Positions 34,532 to 46,914 of a stretch of 64,000 nt of DNA are shown here, in pieces. The translations under genes and the position numbers were made by a program. This stretch comes from Dugong dugon (lineage: Eukaryota > Chordata > Mammalia > Sirenia > Dugongidae): positions 172,557,624 to 172,621,623 of the forward strand of contig CM057461.1 of the NCBI GenBank assembly GCA_030035585.1, written 5' to 3'. The notes beneath the pieces were generated by a model. The model saw nothing but the letters and a program-made list of their open reading frames with translations, made no database searches and had not been told where the DNA came from. The first letter of the stretch is position 1, and each line of letters begins with the position of its first letter.

Positions 34532-36169
34532 AAGTTTAGGGGATTTGCAAAAACCAAACCAAAATTACAAAAAATACTGAAGGGAATCCTCCAGTTAGAA
34601 AATCAATAATATCAGATAACAACCCAAGACCAGAACACAGGATAGAGCAACCAGATATCAACTCAGATAGGGAAGTCACAAAAATAAATCAAAGCTAAAA
34701 CACTGAAAATAGGGAAGCAGAGATGTCAATATGTAAAAGATGACAACATTAAAACAAAAAGGAGGGACTAAAAAATGTAGTCATACATCTTTCATATGGA
34801 GAAGAAGACAAGGTGATATAAAGAAATAAAAGACTGGTTTAACCATAGAAAAATAGGGAGAAATATTAACATAACCATAAAGGAAACTAACAATCCTACA
34901 CATCAAAATAAAAAACAAGAAAAATATAAAGATTCAGCAAATACAAAATCAACAACAATGAAAAAGATGAAAAGAAAATACATAGAGAAAAATGACTCAG
35001 CACAGAAAATTAAGTGGAACAAAGAAACTGTCACCACCACACAAAAAAAAAAAGACATCAAAATGACAGCACTAAACTCATATCTATCAATAATTACGCT
35101 GAAGGTAAATGGACTAAATGCACCAATAAAGGACAGAGAGTGGCAAAATGGAATAAAAAACACGATCCGTCTATATGCTGCCTACAAGAGACACACTTTA
35201 GACTTGAAGACACAAACAAACTAAAACTCAAAGGATGGAAAAAAACGTATCAACCAAACAACACTCAAAAAGAACAGAAATGGCGATATTTATCTTGGAC
35301 AAAATAGACTTTAAAGCAAAATCCACCACAAAGGATAAGGAAGGACACTATACAATGATCAAAGGGTCAACACACCAGGAGGACATAACCATAATAAATA
35401 TTTACGCACCCAACGACAGGACTCCAAAATACATAAACTCTAACAGCACTAAAAAGAGAGACAGACAGCTCCACAATAATAGTAGAAGACTTCTACACAC
35501 CACTTTCGGTGAAGGACAGAACATCCAGAAGGACACTCAGTAAAGACCCAGAGGCTTTAAATGCCACAATCAACTAACTTGATCTAAAAGACGTATACAG
35601 AGCACTCCACCCAACAGCAGCCAAATATACTTTCTTTTCCAACACACGGAACATTCTCCTGAATACACCACATATTAGGCCATAAAGCAAGCCTTAACAG
35701 AATCCAAAGCATCGAAATGTTACAAAGCACCTTTTCTGATCAGAAAGCCATAAAAGCAGAAATCAGTAACAGAAAAAGCAAGGAAAAAAATCAAACACAT
35801 AGAAACTGAACAACACCTTGCTCAAAAACTACTAGATTATAGAAGAAATTAAGGATGTACTAAAGAAATTCACAAAATCGAATGAGAATGAAAACACATC
35901 CTACCAGAACCTTTGGGACACAGCAAAAGCAATGCTCAGACGTCAATTTATAGCAGTAAAAGCACACATCCAAAAAGAAGAAAGGGCCAAAATCAAAACA
36001 TTAACCCTACAACTCAAACAAGTAGAAAGAGAGCAGCAAAAGAAACCCTCGGGTGCCAGAAGGAAATTATAAGAATTTGAGCAGAATTAAATGAAATAGA
36101 AAACAGAAAAACAATTGAAAGAGTTAACAAGACCAAAAGCTGGTTCTCTGAAAAGATCAACAAAATCAA

Positions 36170-37821
36170 TAAACCTAAAAAATAGTCAAAGGAAATGAAC
36201 AGACACTTCACCAAAGAAGACGTGTTCAAATGGCCAACAGACACATGAGGAAATGCTCGCGATCACTAGCCATTAGAGAAATGCAAATTAAAACCACAAT
36301 GAGATACCATCTTACCCTGGCATTACTGGCACCAATCAAAAACACTGGAAATAACAAATGTTGGAGGGGCTGCAGGGAGATCGGAACTCTTATGCACTGC
36401 TGGTGGGAATACAAAATGATACAACCATTTTGGAAAATGATATGGCGCTTCCTCAGAAAGCTAGAAATAGACATAACATTCGATCCAGCAATTCCACTCC
36501 TAGGAACATATCCTAGAGAAATAAGAGTCGTCACTCAAATAGACATATGCACACCTATGTTCATGGCAGCACTGTTCACAATAGCAAAACGATGGAAACA
36601 ACCTAGATGCCCATCAACAGATGAATGGATAAACAAACTATGGTACATACACACAATGGAGTACTATGCAATGAGAAAGAACAACAATGAATCCGTGAAG
36701 CATCTCAAAACATGGATGAAACTGGAGGACATTATGCTGAGTGAAATAAGTCAATCACAAAAGGACAAATATTGTATGAGACCTCTATTGTAAAAACCCA
36801 TGAAAAAGTTCACACGCAAAATGTAACAATCTTTATTGGTTACCAGGGATCGGAGGGGTGGAGGGAAAATACTAAATAGGCAATAGATACGTGGTATGTT
36901 GGGCGAAGGGTGAGACAGTACACAATACAGGGGAAACTAACACAACTTGTACAAGGAAAGGTCATGGAAGCCCCATAGACACATCCAAACTCCCTGAGGG
37001 ACTGAATTGCTGGGTTGAGGGCTCTGGGGACCATGGTCTCAGGGAACATCTAGCTCAATTGGCATGACACAGCTTATAAAGACAATGTTCTATATAGTGT
37101 CTGGGGTCTTAAAAGCCTGTGAGCGGCCATCTAAGATACTCCACTGGTCTCATCCCTTTGGAAACAAGGGAGAATGAAGAGAACAGGATACAAGGAAAAG
37201 ATTAGTCCGAAGGACTAGTTGTCCACAGCTACCAAGGCCTCCACTGGACTGCGTCCAGTACAGCTAGATGGTGCCCGGCTACCACCACTGACTGCTCCGA
37301 CCAGGATCACAACAGAGGGTTCTGGACAGAACTGGAGAAGGATGTAGAACATAATTCTAACTCACAAAAAAAAAAAAAGACCAGATTTACTGGCCTAAAG
37401 GAGACTGGAGAAACCGAGAGTATGGCCCCCAGACACCTTTTTAGCTCAGTGGTGAAGTTATCTCCAAGGTTCACCATTCAGCCTGGGAGTGGACAGCCCC
37501 GTAAAAGCAAATGAGACTAACGAGGTACAGTAGTCCAGTGAGAAGGGCCAGAAGGCAGAAGGGGACAAGGAAGCTGGTGATAGGGAACCCAAGGTTGAGT
37601 AAGGATATTGTTGATGTGTTGTGAGATTATTAACCATTGTCACAGGGCAACATGTGTAGTAACTGTTAAATGAGAAACTATTCTGTTCTGTAAGCCTTCA
37701 TCTTAAGTGAGAATAACAGCACAATTGGAAGAGCGTAGTCAATGTCACTGAACTGCGCATGCAGAAATTTTTGAAATGGTGTATCTTTGGCTATGTGTAT
37801 TTTCACCAAAAAAAAAAAAAG
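36170..37821 (+). mobile_element. Younger 5'-truncated L1 inserted in the long L1
   Basis: Starts in the ORF2 C-terminal region, with an open frame at 36230-36793 ([19 protein letters not shown] to DKYCMRPLL). Then the afrotherian-type 3' UTR, an extra 110 bp and an A run (37810-37821). The host ORF2 breaks at AATAAACC (about 36168) and resumes with ATAAACC (about 37968), giving a 7-bp target duplication. Confidence 0.88.
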
Positions 37822-37966
37822 GTTGAGAAGTTAGAGGGTTGACATGTTGTGGGGTTGTTAACCAATGTCATAAAACAAATATGTGTACTACTGTTTCATG
37901 AGAAACTATTTGTTCTGTAAGCCTTCACCTGAAGTACAATAAAAAAAATAAAAAAATAAAAAAAGA
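37822..37966 (+). mobile_element. Very short L1 3' end joined to the previous L1 tail
   Basis: About 145 bp of L1 3' UTR (GGTTGAGAAGTTAGAGG, then TTGTGGGGTTGTTAACCAAT) with its own A-rich tail. It follows directly on the A run of the preceding L1, consistent with insertion into a polyA tail. Confidence 0.82.
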
Positions 37967-40900
37967 TAAACCACTGGCCAAACTGACAAAAGAATAACAG
38001 GAGAGGAAGCAAATAACCCGTATAAGAAATGAGATGGGTGATATCACAACAGACCCAAATGAAATTAAAAGAATCAAAATACTATGAAAAATTGTACTCT
38101 AAGAAATTTGAAAACCTAGAGGAAATGGACAAATTTCTAGAAACCTCACTACCTACCTAAACTAACACAAACAGAGGTAGAACAACTAAACAAACCTATA
38201 ACAAAAGGTATCTTAAAAACTCCCAACAAAAAAAAGCCCTAGCCATGACAGTTTCACTGGAAAATTCTACCGAACTTTCAGAGAAGAGTTAATACTACTA
38301 CTCAAGGTATTTCAGAGCACAGAAAAGGATGGAATATTCCCAAACTCATTCTATGAAGCCAGCATAAACCTGATACCAAATCCTGGTAAAGACACTACAA
38401 AAAAAGAAAATTACAGACCAATATCCCTCATGAACATTGACACAAATATCCTCAACAAAATTCTAGCCAATAGAATTCAACAACATTTCAAAAAAGAAAA
38501 TAATTCACCATGACCAAGTGGGGTTTATACTAGGTATGCAGAGATGGTTCAACATTAGAAAAACAATCAATGTAATCCATCATACAAGTAAAACAAAAGA
38601 CAAGAGCCACAGATCTTATCATTTGATGCAGAAAAGGCATCTGACAAAGCCCAACACCCATTCATGATAAAAACTCTCAGCAAAATAGGGATAGAAGGGA
38701 AATTCCTCAGCACAATTAAGGGCATTTATACAAAGCCAACCACCAACATCATCCTAAATGGAGAACCAGATAAGGATGCCCTTTATCACCACTCTTATTC
38801 AACACTGTGCTGGAGGTCCTAGCCAGAGCAATTAGGCTGGAAAAAGAAATGAAGGGCATCCAAATTGGTAAAGAAGAAGTAAATGTATCTCTATTTGCAG
38901 ATGAGATGATCTTATATGCAAAAACCCCAAAGAATCCGCAAGAAAACTACTGGAACTAACAAAAGATTTCAGCAAAGTATCAGCAAACAAGATAAACATA
39001 CAAAAATCAGGGGGATTCCTCTACACCAACAGAGAGAACTTCCCAGAGGAAATCACCAAATCAATACCATTTACAAGCTTAGCCCCCAAGAAGATAAAAT
39101 ACTTAGAAATAAATCTAACCAGAGACGTCAAAGACCCAAACAATGAAAACTACAAGACACTACTGCAAGAAACCAAAAGAGACCTGCATAAGTGGAAAAA
39201 CATACCTTGCTCATGGATAGGAAGACTCAACATTGTGAAAATGTCAATTCTACCCAAAGTGATCTACAGATATAATACAATCCCGATCCAAACTGCAATG
39301 GCGTTTTGTAATGAGATGGAGAAACAAATCACCAACTTCATTTGGAAAGAGAAGAGGTCCCAGATAAGTAAAGCATTGCTGAAGAACAAAGTGGGAGGCC
39401 TCACACTACCTGATTTTAGAATCTATTATACCGCCACAGTAGTCAAAACTGCCTGGTATGGGCACAACAACAGACATATAGACCCATGGAACAGAATTGA
39501 GAATCCAGATGTAAATTCATCCATGAGCAGCTAATATTTGACAAAGGCCCTAAGTCCATCAAATGGGGAAAAGACAGTCTCTTTAACAAATTGTGCTGGC
39601 ATAACTGGATATCCATCTGCAAAAAAAACGAAACAAGACCCATACCTCACACCATGCACAAAAACTAACTCAAAATGGATCAAAAAACCTAAATAGAAAA
39701 TCTAAAACAATAAAGACCATGGAAGAAAAAATACAGACAACACTAGGTGCTCTAACACATAGCTATAAACAGAATACAAACCATAAGTAACAGAGCCCAA
39801 ACACCAGAAAAGAAACTGGATAACTGGGAGCTCCTAAAAATCAAACACTTAATGCTCCTCAAAAGACTTCAACAAAAGAGTTAAAAAGACAACCTACAGA
39901 CTAGGAGGAAACTTTTGGCTATCACAAATCAGATCGGCATCTAATCTCTAAAATCTACAAGATACTGCAAAACCTCAACAACGAAAAGACAAATAACCCA
40001 ATTAAAAATGGGCAAAGGATATGAACAGGCAATTCACCAAAGAAGACATTCAGGCAGCTAACAGACACATAAGGAAATGCTCACGATCATTAGCCATTAG
40101 AGAAATGCAAATCAAAACTACAATGAGATACCATCTCACCCCAACAAGGCTAGCATTAAACCAAAACACACAAAATAATAAATGTTGGAGAGGTTGTAGA
40201 GAGACTGGAACACTTACACACTGTTGGTGGGAATGTAAAATGGTATAACAACTTTGGAAATCGATTTGGTGTTTCCTTAAAAAGCTAGAAATAGAAGTAC
40301 CATACGATCCAGCAATCCCACTCCTTGGAATATAGCCTAGAGAAATAAGATCTGTCACACAAATAGATATACAGACACCCACGTTCACTGCAGCACTATT
40401 CATGACAGGAAAAAGATGGAAAAAACCTAGGTACCCATCAACGGACTAATGAATAAACAAATTATGGTACATTCACACAACGGAATACTACGCAACGATA
40501 AAAAACAACAATGAATTTGTGAAACACAACATGAAGTAATCTGGAAGGCATTATCCTCAGTGAATTTAGTCAGTTGCAAAGGGACAAATATTATATAAGA
40601 CCACAATTAATAAGAACTCAAGAAAAGGTTTAAATACAGAAGAAAACATTCTTTGATGTTTATGAGGCTGGAGAGGGAGGGAGAGGGGTATTCACTAAGT
40701 AGATAGTGGACAAGAATTATCTCAGGTAAAGAGAAGGACAACACACACTACAGATGTCAGCACAACTGGACTAAACCAAAGCTAAGAAGTTTCCTGGATA
40801 CAACCAAACACTTCGAGGGCCGGAGTAGCAGGGGTGGAGGTCTGGAGATAATGGTTTCAAGGGACATCTAGGTCAACTGGCATAACAAAGTTTATTAAGA

Positions 40901-41639
40901 AAATGTTCTGCATCCTACTTTGGTGAGTGGCATCTGGGGTCTTAAAAGCTAACAAGCAGCCACCTAAGATGCATCAATTGGTCCCAACCACCTGGAGCAA
41001 AGGAGAATGAAAAACACCAAAGACACAAGGAATATATTAGCCCAAGAGACAGAAAGGGCCACATAAACCAGAGACTTCATCAGCTTGAAACCAGAACAAC
41101 TAGATGGTGCCTAGCTACCACCAATGACTGCCCTGACAGGGAACACAACAGAGAGTCCCTGATGGAGCAGGAGAAAAGTGGGGTGCAGAACTCAAATTCT
41201 AGTTAAAAGATCAGACTTAATGGTCTGAATGAGACTGGAGGGACCCTGGAAGACAAGGCCCCCAGACTCTGTTAGCCCAAAACTAAAACCATTCCTAAGG
41301 CCAACTCTTCAGACTAAGATTAGACTGGACTATGGGACATAAAATGATACTCGTGAAGAGTGTGCTTCTTAGCTCAAGTAGATACGTGACATTAAATGAG
41401 CAGCTCTCGTCCAGAAGCGAGATGAGAAGGCAGAGAGGGTCAGGAGCTGGTTGAACGGACACGGGAAATCCAGGGTGGAAAGGAAGAGTGTGCTGTCACA
41501 GTATAGGGAGAGCAACTAGGGTCACATAACAATGTGTGTATAAATTTTTGTACGAGAAACTACCTTGAATTGTAAACTTTCACTAAAAGCACAATTTAAA
41601 AAAAATTATGTTCTGTCTGGCTAGTTAAATTAAAATAAT

Positions 41640-41772
41640 TAAAAATTCAATTCCTCAGTTACACTAACCACATTTCAAGTGCTCAATAGCCACACGAAGC
41701 TAGTGCCTACTGAATAGCACAGATATACATTTCCATCATCTCAGAAAGTTCTATTGGACAGCACTGTTCTGG
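41640..41772 (+). mobile_element. hAT-type MITE remnant
   Basis: CACATTTCAAGTGCTCAATA and AGAAAGTTCTATTGGACAGC are hallmarks of a common mammalian hAT MITE ending in TGGACAGCGCTG. Only the 3' portion is present. Confidence 0.65.
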
Positions 41773-42488
41773 AGTGTTAACATGCTGTGATAACTGAAAA
41801 CATCTCTCTCTTTTTTAAATATCTAAGTACTTCCCTCTCAAGTAAATTCTCAAAAGTGCAGAGACTGAATACTTTGCCTACAATTGAATCTCTAGTATCT
41901 AGCATATAATAAAGAATTCAGCAAATACCTCATAGCTGACACTATAAATTTGTAACTACTCTAGCGAAAATTCACTAAGTTGGTAAAGGCCAGAGCTGAA
42001 AGCTGTGAATATAATCAGAATATAAATAGTTTTTAAAAAAAAACAACAGGTCAACTTAGATGCACTTTACAACTGATAAATTCTTCAAGCCAATGAGGGA
42101 GGTTTATGTGCAGACTTTAAATTTTTCGAGTTTTAGCTATTCATATTGACTAGATCACATCAGCAAAGATTTGGGCCTTGTCCACAGTCTCTTCTAATTC
42201 AAGAACAGAAAAATATGCTTACTCATAGCTTAATTAATTTTTATTATTCCTATATGGGTTTTTCCTAGGTAAAGAAAGCAGTTGAGTAACTTATCTGTGA
42301 ATAGTCTGTATATACTCACACACAATAGTTTAACCAATGAAACATTTTAAATTCATCAGTTTTACAACTTAAAGATTATACCATTGAGATTTCAGAAAAT
42401 CTATTTCCTTTTAACATGTATCGAAACCAAGACAAAATTGCTGCTATATACCAAACAGTAAAAGATCTAATAATAATTTTGCACTTAC
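41773..42488. other. Intron 2 sequence next to the exon 2 donor
   Basis: AT-rich unassigned DNA between the L1/hAT block and the GTAAGT donor. Confidence 0.5.
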
Positions 42489-43576
42489 ACTGCCACATTT
42501 TTTCTAATGGAACATTCATCCAAATCGTCATCAGAGCTGCTATCAGTTGCATCAGAATCCAGACCCTCTTCAACATGAGACAACAGCCCTGTAGCAGACA
42601 GTGCAAATCTTTGGATTTCTGCAGCTGAACACCGTGCAAAGCCATTTTTTGTATCATCCCACAATTTATTCTCTGCAGTCAATACGTTGACTTCTGGCTT
42701 AATTTCAGTGCATTTAGGTAAACTGTTATCCAAAATTGTGGTAGGTTCATGAAAGTTCTTCATTTTGGGGAGCTGATGCTTCACAGAAAATTTCATTTGC
42801 TGACCATAGTGCTTAACAACATGCTTTGCCAGGAGCATCTGCAAATGTTTCTGAGTTCTTCTAGCCTGGCTGAGTAAAATTTTCTGTTTGCTTACACAAT
42901 GAAGTAAACGAGCATTCACTTCCTCCTCTTTTTCAGCAGCTGAGGAAGTAATAGGCACATCTGAGTGGCCAGGCCCAATTTTCCTTTGAGCACAGTGCAA
43001 TAAACCCTTTTTAATCTCAGCATCAGTGACTTTATCCAAAAGTGCTTTCTTTTGGTACCATTTACACTTTTGCAGTTGTACTTTATCTACATTAGTGTCT
43101 CTGGTTATATTTGAATCCAAAATAATTTGTACATCTGTCATGCACTGGCTTGTGGTATCTGACAGAGGTTGCTTTTTGATGAACTCTTCAGAATGAGACT
43201 GACAGATTTTACTGAGCTGAATGTTGCTGCCATTACACAGTATTTTTTTCAGCTTATCGCAGTTGGGTTCCCCTAATTTCTTTTGTTTATAATTCTCACT
43301 GTATTTATTTAATGTAGAATTAGAACTCATTAAAAGAACCGTCTCATAATGTTTTGAAGACTGAGGGGAGCCAAAGTGTTTTAAATTCACAAAATTAGTG
43401 TTAAGAGTAGGTTCAGGAGTTGGAAATCCCAGCATCTGAGAGAAAGTGTCTCCCTTTAGCTTTTCATCTATAGTTCTTGGACTTTCCATGCGTAACATCT
43501 TGTCAGACTCCATGGTACTTGGCAAAGATGAAAAGCAGATACCCTTTGTTGCTGCCTCCCTCAGAGCTGGGGTCAT
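42489..43576 (-). CDS. KANSL1L: KANSL1L first coding exon (exon 2), N-terminal 362 codons
   Basis: Recognised from the predicted protein, which begins MTPALREAATKG and closely resembles mammalian KANSL1L. This is a paralogue of KANSL1, a scaffold of the nuclear NSL histone acetyltransferase complex around KAT8/MOF; a chromatin role for KANSL1L is inferred from that paralogy. The frame is open throughout. Residues 219-263 are charged and likely helical (AEKEEEVNARLL to KHYGQQM). Residues 320-355 form the conserved acidic block containing EEGLDSDATDSSSDDDLDE. The start is supported by GCC before the ATG and by an in-frame TAA 18 nt upstream (43595-43597). The exon ends in phase 2 at a consensus GTAAGT donor (minus strand, 42488 downward). 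Reading on gives only GTG TAA, so the apparent 363-aa ORF is an exon plus intron read-through. The next exon supplies T AAC TGT, giving ...NVAVNCST. Human KANSL1L is 987 aa, so most of the protein lies outside the window. Confidence 0.96.
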
Positions 43577-43605
43577 GGCGATTCCTGCAGATAATTACTG
43601 GAAAC
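43577..43605 (-). other. KANSL1L: 5' UTR part of KANSL1L exon 2 and its splice acceptor
   Basis: The likely acceptor is a pyrimidine-rich stretch ending TTATTTTAG, with exon sequence starting at 43605. A second AG, giving a start at 43597, is possible. Either choice keeps the in-frame TAA at 43595-43597, which supports the annotated ATG. RNA evidence is needed to choose. Confidence 0.6.
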
Positions 43606-44117
43606 CTAAAATAAGGTAAAAATAAATTATCAAATATCTAGAAAAAATGTTTATGCTTATACTTGTTCCAAGGGCAACAATTTTGATGTTTCTGATTAAA
43701 ATGTGAGTGGAACGAAACTCCTCCTTTATCTCCCCATTCCCAACACTATCTCTACTCTTGCTCACAAGGGATTCGACCAGGACTAAACAAAGGATTCCTC
43801 ACTCTGCCTGGGGGCCAAATATTCAAAACTCCAATCAAAGTTACACATTACCTAACAAAATAAATAGTTCAACAAATATTTGTGGATGTAATTAAATCTC
43901 AGGATTCCACTTGTTGACAATGTTTAGTAAGAGTCAAAAAAAAAAAAATTACCGACCTGAAATCTAGAAACCATACTTCAAAATGTGACTCAATCCCATA
44001 CTTTCAGCTGAAAATTAAAATACTTGTCTTTATGAAATAAAATAAATTGCTCTAAACCTGTATTTCTCAAGCTAATTTTCACAAACTGAACACTATCAGT
44101 AATAATTAAAATATGCT
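43606..44117. other. Intron 1 sequence above exon 2
   Basis: Unassigned AT-rich DNA. The 62-aa frame at 43707-43895 is not gene-like. Confidence 0.4.
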
Positions 44118-44126
44118 AAATAGTAT

Positions 44127-44281
44127 TCGCCCTGGTGGCGAAGTGGTTAAGAGCTATGGGCTGCTAAGCAAATGGTCAGCAGTTCGAATCCACCAGCCAC
44201 TCCTTGGAAATGCTATGGGGCAGTATTACTCTGTCCTATAGGGTCACTATGAGTCATAATCGACTCAACAGCAATGGGTTT
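44127..44281 (+). mobile_element. AfroSINE with TSD
   Basis: GCCCTGGTGGCGAAGTGGTT head, B box GCAGTTCGAATCC, tail AGGGTCACTATGAGTCATAA. The flanks AAATAGTAT (44118-44126) and AAACAGTAT (44282-44290) match at 8 of 9. Confidence 0.9.
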
Positions 44282-44974
44282 AAACAGTATCTGTAAAAAG
44301 ACCTACATGAACTGAACAAACAAGAATGTATTTACATAATTTCACAGTTCTTAAAAATAATAACGAAAACTTGCCCAATCTGCAATGTGCATAAATTTTT
44401 CCTGAAATAGCATTTGCAGTATTTTTTTTCCCTTTTCACAAACGAATAGTCATCAGTTATATTTATAGAAGGTGTTACTCCTGCCTGGAAAACAGTGAAG
44501 ACTGTGCCACATCATCACTAAGGATTAATCCTGTAACTAGACAAATTTCATTGTATTTTTAAAAAACTATAAAAACATATTTTCCTTCACAAAAAAATTA
44601 ATCCAGCACCATTAAAAATGATCATGCCTAAATAGTTAATGAAAAACTCTTATAACATTAATGATTGTAAGTTTTTGAAGATACCTAATACTTTGAAACT
44701 GTGATACTCCGTAATTTGTTTCAATACACATGATGGGTGATAGCCATTTAAATGACCACACTCCCATATTGTATGTCCTCTGGTGCTAGCTGTAACTCTA
44801 CTCTCTTCATTCCTACTTAAAAACAAAAACCCAAAAGTTGATTCTTTGCAAAGATTAGCAAGAAAGATCGTGGACAAAAAAAAAAAGGCAGAAAAATGTG
44901 TATGTAATAAAAAAATACCATAAACAGGGTTAAAAGCTACTGATAGACTCGGAGACAGAATATGCAACATGTAT
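44282..44974. other. Intron 1 sequence, unassigned
   Basis: No gene or repeat recognised beyond A-rich runs. Confidence 0.35.
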
Positions 44975-45425
44975 AAAAGACTAAGGATTCGTATCTGTCC
45001 AGAATATACAAAGAACTCCTACAAATAGGCTAAGGATATAGTCAGGTATGTCCCAGATAATGAAATCCAAATGGTCATTACGCATATGCTTCGTCTCACT
45101 ATAATAAGGGAAATGTAGATTAACATAGCACAAGAAACCAGTTTTCCAACCATCAAATTGACAAAAGTGTGTTCAATAAGAAAATATCACTTATGATGAG
45201 GATATGGGTAAATAAGATTTCTAACATCTATTGGGACTATAAATTCATTCAGTGATTTGACAATAATGTTTGCCACAGGCGCACAAGGGTGCAATGCTTT
45301 TAAAAGCAAAACATTCTTTCAAAACAACCTAGACGTCTAACAATAAGAGAATGGATTAAAAAAAAACATGATGGAATAATACTGTCTACCAGTTAAAAAA
45401 GAATGCAGTAGATCAATATGTATAA
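44975..45425 (+). mobile_element. Decayed L1 ORF2 C-terminal region
   Basis: CCAGAATATACAAAGAACTC followed by decayed L1 text up to AACAACCTAGACGTCTAACA. Very divergent. Confidence 0.65.
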
Positions 45426-45431
45426 ATATCG

Positions 45432-45580
45432 ACCAAACCCCAAAACCAAACCCATTGCTGACAAGTTAATTCTGACTCATGGTGACGCCATGTGCATCAC
45501 AATAGAACTGCACTTCACAAGGTTTTCTTGGATGTAATCTCATGGAAGCAGATCTCCAGGTCTTTCTTCCATGCCTCAAA
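45432..45580 (-). mobile_element. AfroSINE (long type, partial)
   Basis: Reverse orientation: CATTGCTGACAAGTTAATTC, then the AGCAGATCTCCAGGTCTTTC block typical of the long variant. Confidence 0.75.
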
Positions 45581-45683
45581 AACAGTAAGTTAAAAAAAAA
45601 CATGCAGAACATATATTGTATGGTACCATTAAATGTAATACAAACAGAAAACCATACCATATACATGTATGTAAATGTGTGTG

Positions 45684-45840
45684 TGAGCCCTGGTGGCATA
45701 GTGGTTAAGAGCTTGGCCACTAACCACAAGGTCAGCAGTTCAAATTCACCAGCCGCTGCTTAGAAACCCTGTGGGGCAGTTTTACTCTGTTCTACAGGGT
45801 TGCCATGAGTCGGATTCGACTCAACAGCAACGGGTTTGTT
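45684..45840 (+). mobile_element. AfroSINE
   Basis: GAGCCCTGGTGGCATAGTGG head, GTCAGCAGTTCAAATTCACC B-box region, and tail GGTTGCCATGAGTCGGATTC followed by a T/G-rich stretch. Confidence 0.92.
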
Positions 45841-46418
45841 TTTTGTTTTGTTTTTTTGTTTTTATACGCGTGAGCACATGTGTGTATAGAATTAATAAGA
45901 ATGGATCAGAAAAATACCCACCGAACTTGCTAAATCCATCCAGTGGGGAAAGAATAGTCTCTTTAATAAATGGTTCTGGGACAACTGGATTTCCATAAAC
46001 AAAAGAATGAGCCTGGCTGAATCAATATCTCAAACCATATAAAAAACTAACTCAAAATAATCGAAGACCTAAATGCAAGATCTAAAATCATTAAACTCTT
46101 GGAAGAAAACACAGGATAATGCTTTGGGGTCTAATTTTCAATGACGAATTTTAGATACGACACTGAAAAACTTTTGTTCATCATTAAAGGACTTTATCAA
46201 CAAAGAGACAACCTACAAATTGGGAGAAAATTTTGGGGAACCACATATCTGACAAAGCTTTAATTTCCAGAATATATAAAGAACTCCTATAACTTAATAA
46301 CAAAAAAAACAAACAACATAATCAAAAAATGGACAAAGGACTTGAATAGATACTTCACCAGAGAAGAAATACAAATGGCCAATAAGCACATGAAAAGATG
46401 CTCAACATCACTAGCCAT

Positions 46419-46695
46419 TGTTGTTGTTAGCTGTCGTCAAGTTAGCCCCCAACAATAGGATCAGATCATTGTGATCCATGTGGCTTTCACTGACTGATTT
46501 TTTGGAAGTAGATCACCAGGCCTTTCTTCCTAATGTCTTAGTATGGAAGCTTCGCTAAAACCTGTTCAGCAACATAGCAACACACTAGCCTCCACTGACA
46601 GATAAGTGGTGGCTGCACTTGAAGTGCACTGGCCAGGAATCAAATCCTGGTCTGTTGCATGGAAGATGAGCATTCTACCACTGACCCACCAATTT
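46419..46695 (-). mobile_element. Long AfroSINE inserted in L1
   Basis: Starts with the GTTGTTGTTAGCTGTCGTCA tail and contains AAGTAGATCACCAGGCCTTT. Host flanks ACTAGCCATT and ACTAATCATT (2 differences) fit a target duplication, and the L1 frame continues with AGGGAAGTGCAAATTAAAAC. Confidence 0.87.
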
Positions 46696-46914
46696 CCCCT
46701 AACTAATCATTAGGGAAGTGCAAATTAAAACCACAGTGAGATTATTACTTTGTCCCCACTAAGATGGCCATGATTAAAAAAACTGAAAACAGGTGTTGGT
46801 GAGGAAGTGTAGAAACAGGAACTCTCATTCATTGCTGGTGAGACTGTAAAACAGTACAGCTGCTGAGGAAAACAGTATGGCGGTTCCTCAAAAATTTAAA
46901 CATAGAACTACCAT

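Larger units (their letters stand above)
35063..40610 (+). pseudogene. L1 ORF2 (endonuclease-RT), broken and split
   Basis: The start MTALNSYLSIITLKVNGLNA opens the endonuclease domain, with a frameshift near 35155 and further breaks up to 36169. Endonuclease text such as ITIINIYAPNDRTPKYI is readable. After the inserted L1 the frame resumes at about 37968 (INKPLAKL-type text), through RT with FADEMILYA in place of the usual FADD motif C, then [14 protein letters not shown] and [20 protein letters not shown]. The C-terminal domain (40021-40248) includes [15 protein letters not shown] and [12 protein letters not shown]. The end near 40610 is approximate. Confidence 0.9.
32260..41605 (+). mobile_element. 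Near-full-length L1, interrupted, with 9-bp TSD
   Basis: Begins GGTGGGGCCAAGATGGCAGA, the L1 5' end, and has a roughly 1.35-kb 5' UTR, ORF1 (33619-34531), ORF2 (from 35063), a 3' UTR and an A-rich end at 41605. Exact target duplications TTATGTTCT lie at 32251-32259 and 41606-41614. A younger L1 insertion (about 36170-37966) splits ORF2. Without it the element is about 7.5 kb. It lies antisense to KANSL1L, 0.9 kb from the exon 2 donor. Frameshifts in both ORFs make it inactive. Confidence 0.94.
6647..42488 (-). other. KANSL1L: KANSL1L intron 2, about 35.8 kb
   Basis: Bounded by the GTAAGT donor at 42488 and the CAG acceptor at 6647. It is mostly interspersed repeats, including a split near-full-length L1 in antisense orientation to the gene. 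No intervening exon was recognised; the split codon joins cleanly across this interval. Confidence 0.9.

Noticed and set aside
36230-36793. A 187-aa plus-strand open frame
   Set aside because: This is the C-terminal part of L1 ORF2 in a 5'-truncated copy, not an independent gene.
42485-43576. Single-exon 363-aa gene reading
   Set aside because: The frame ends only because it runs into the intron; a GTAAGT donor at 42488 and the in-phase exon at 6505-6646 show it is an exon of KANSL1L.
44127-44281. tRNA-like sequence with A and B boxes
   Set aside because: The head of AfroSINEs is tRNA-derived but cannot fold into a full cloverleaf and is fused to SINE body; it is not a tRNA gene.
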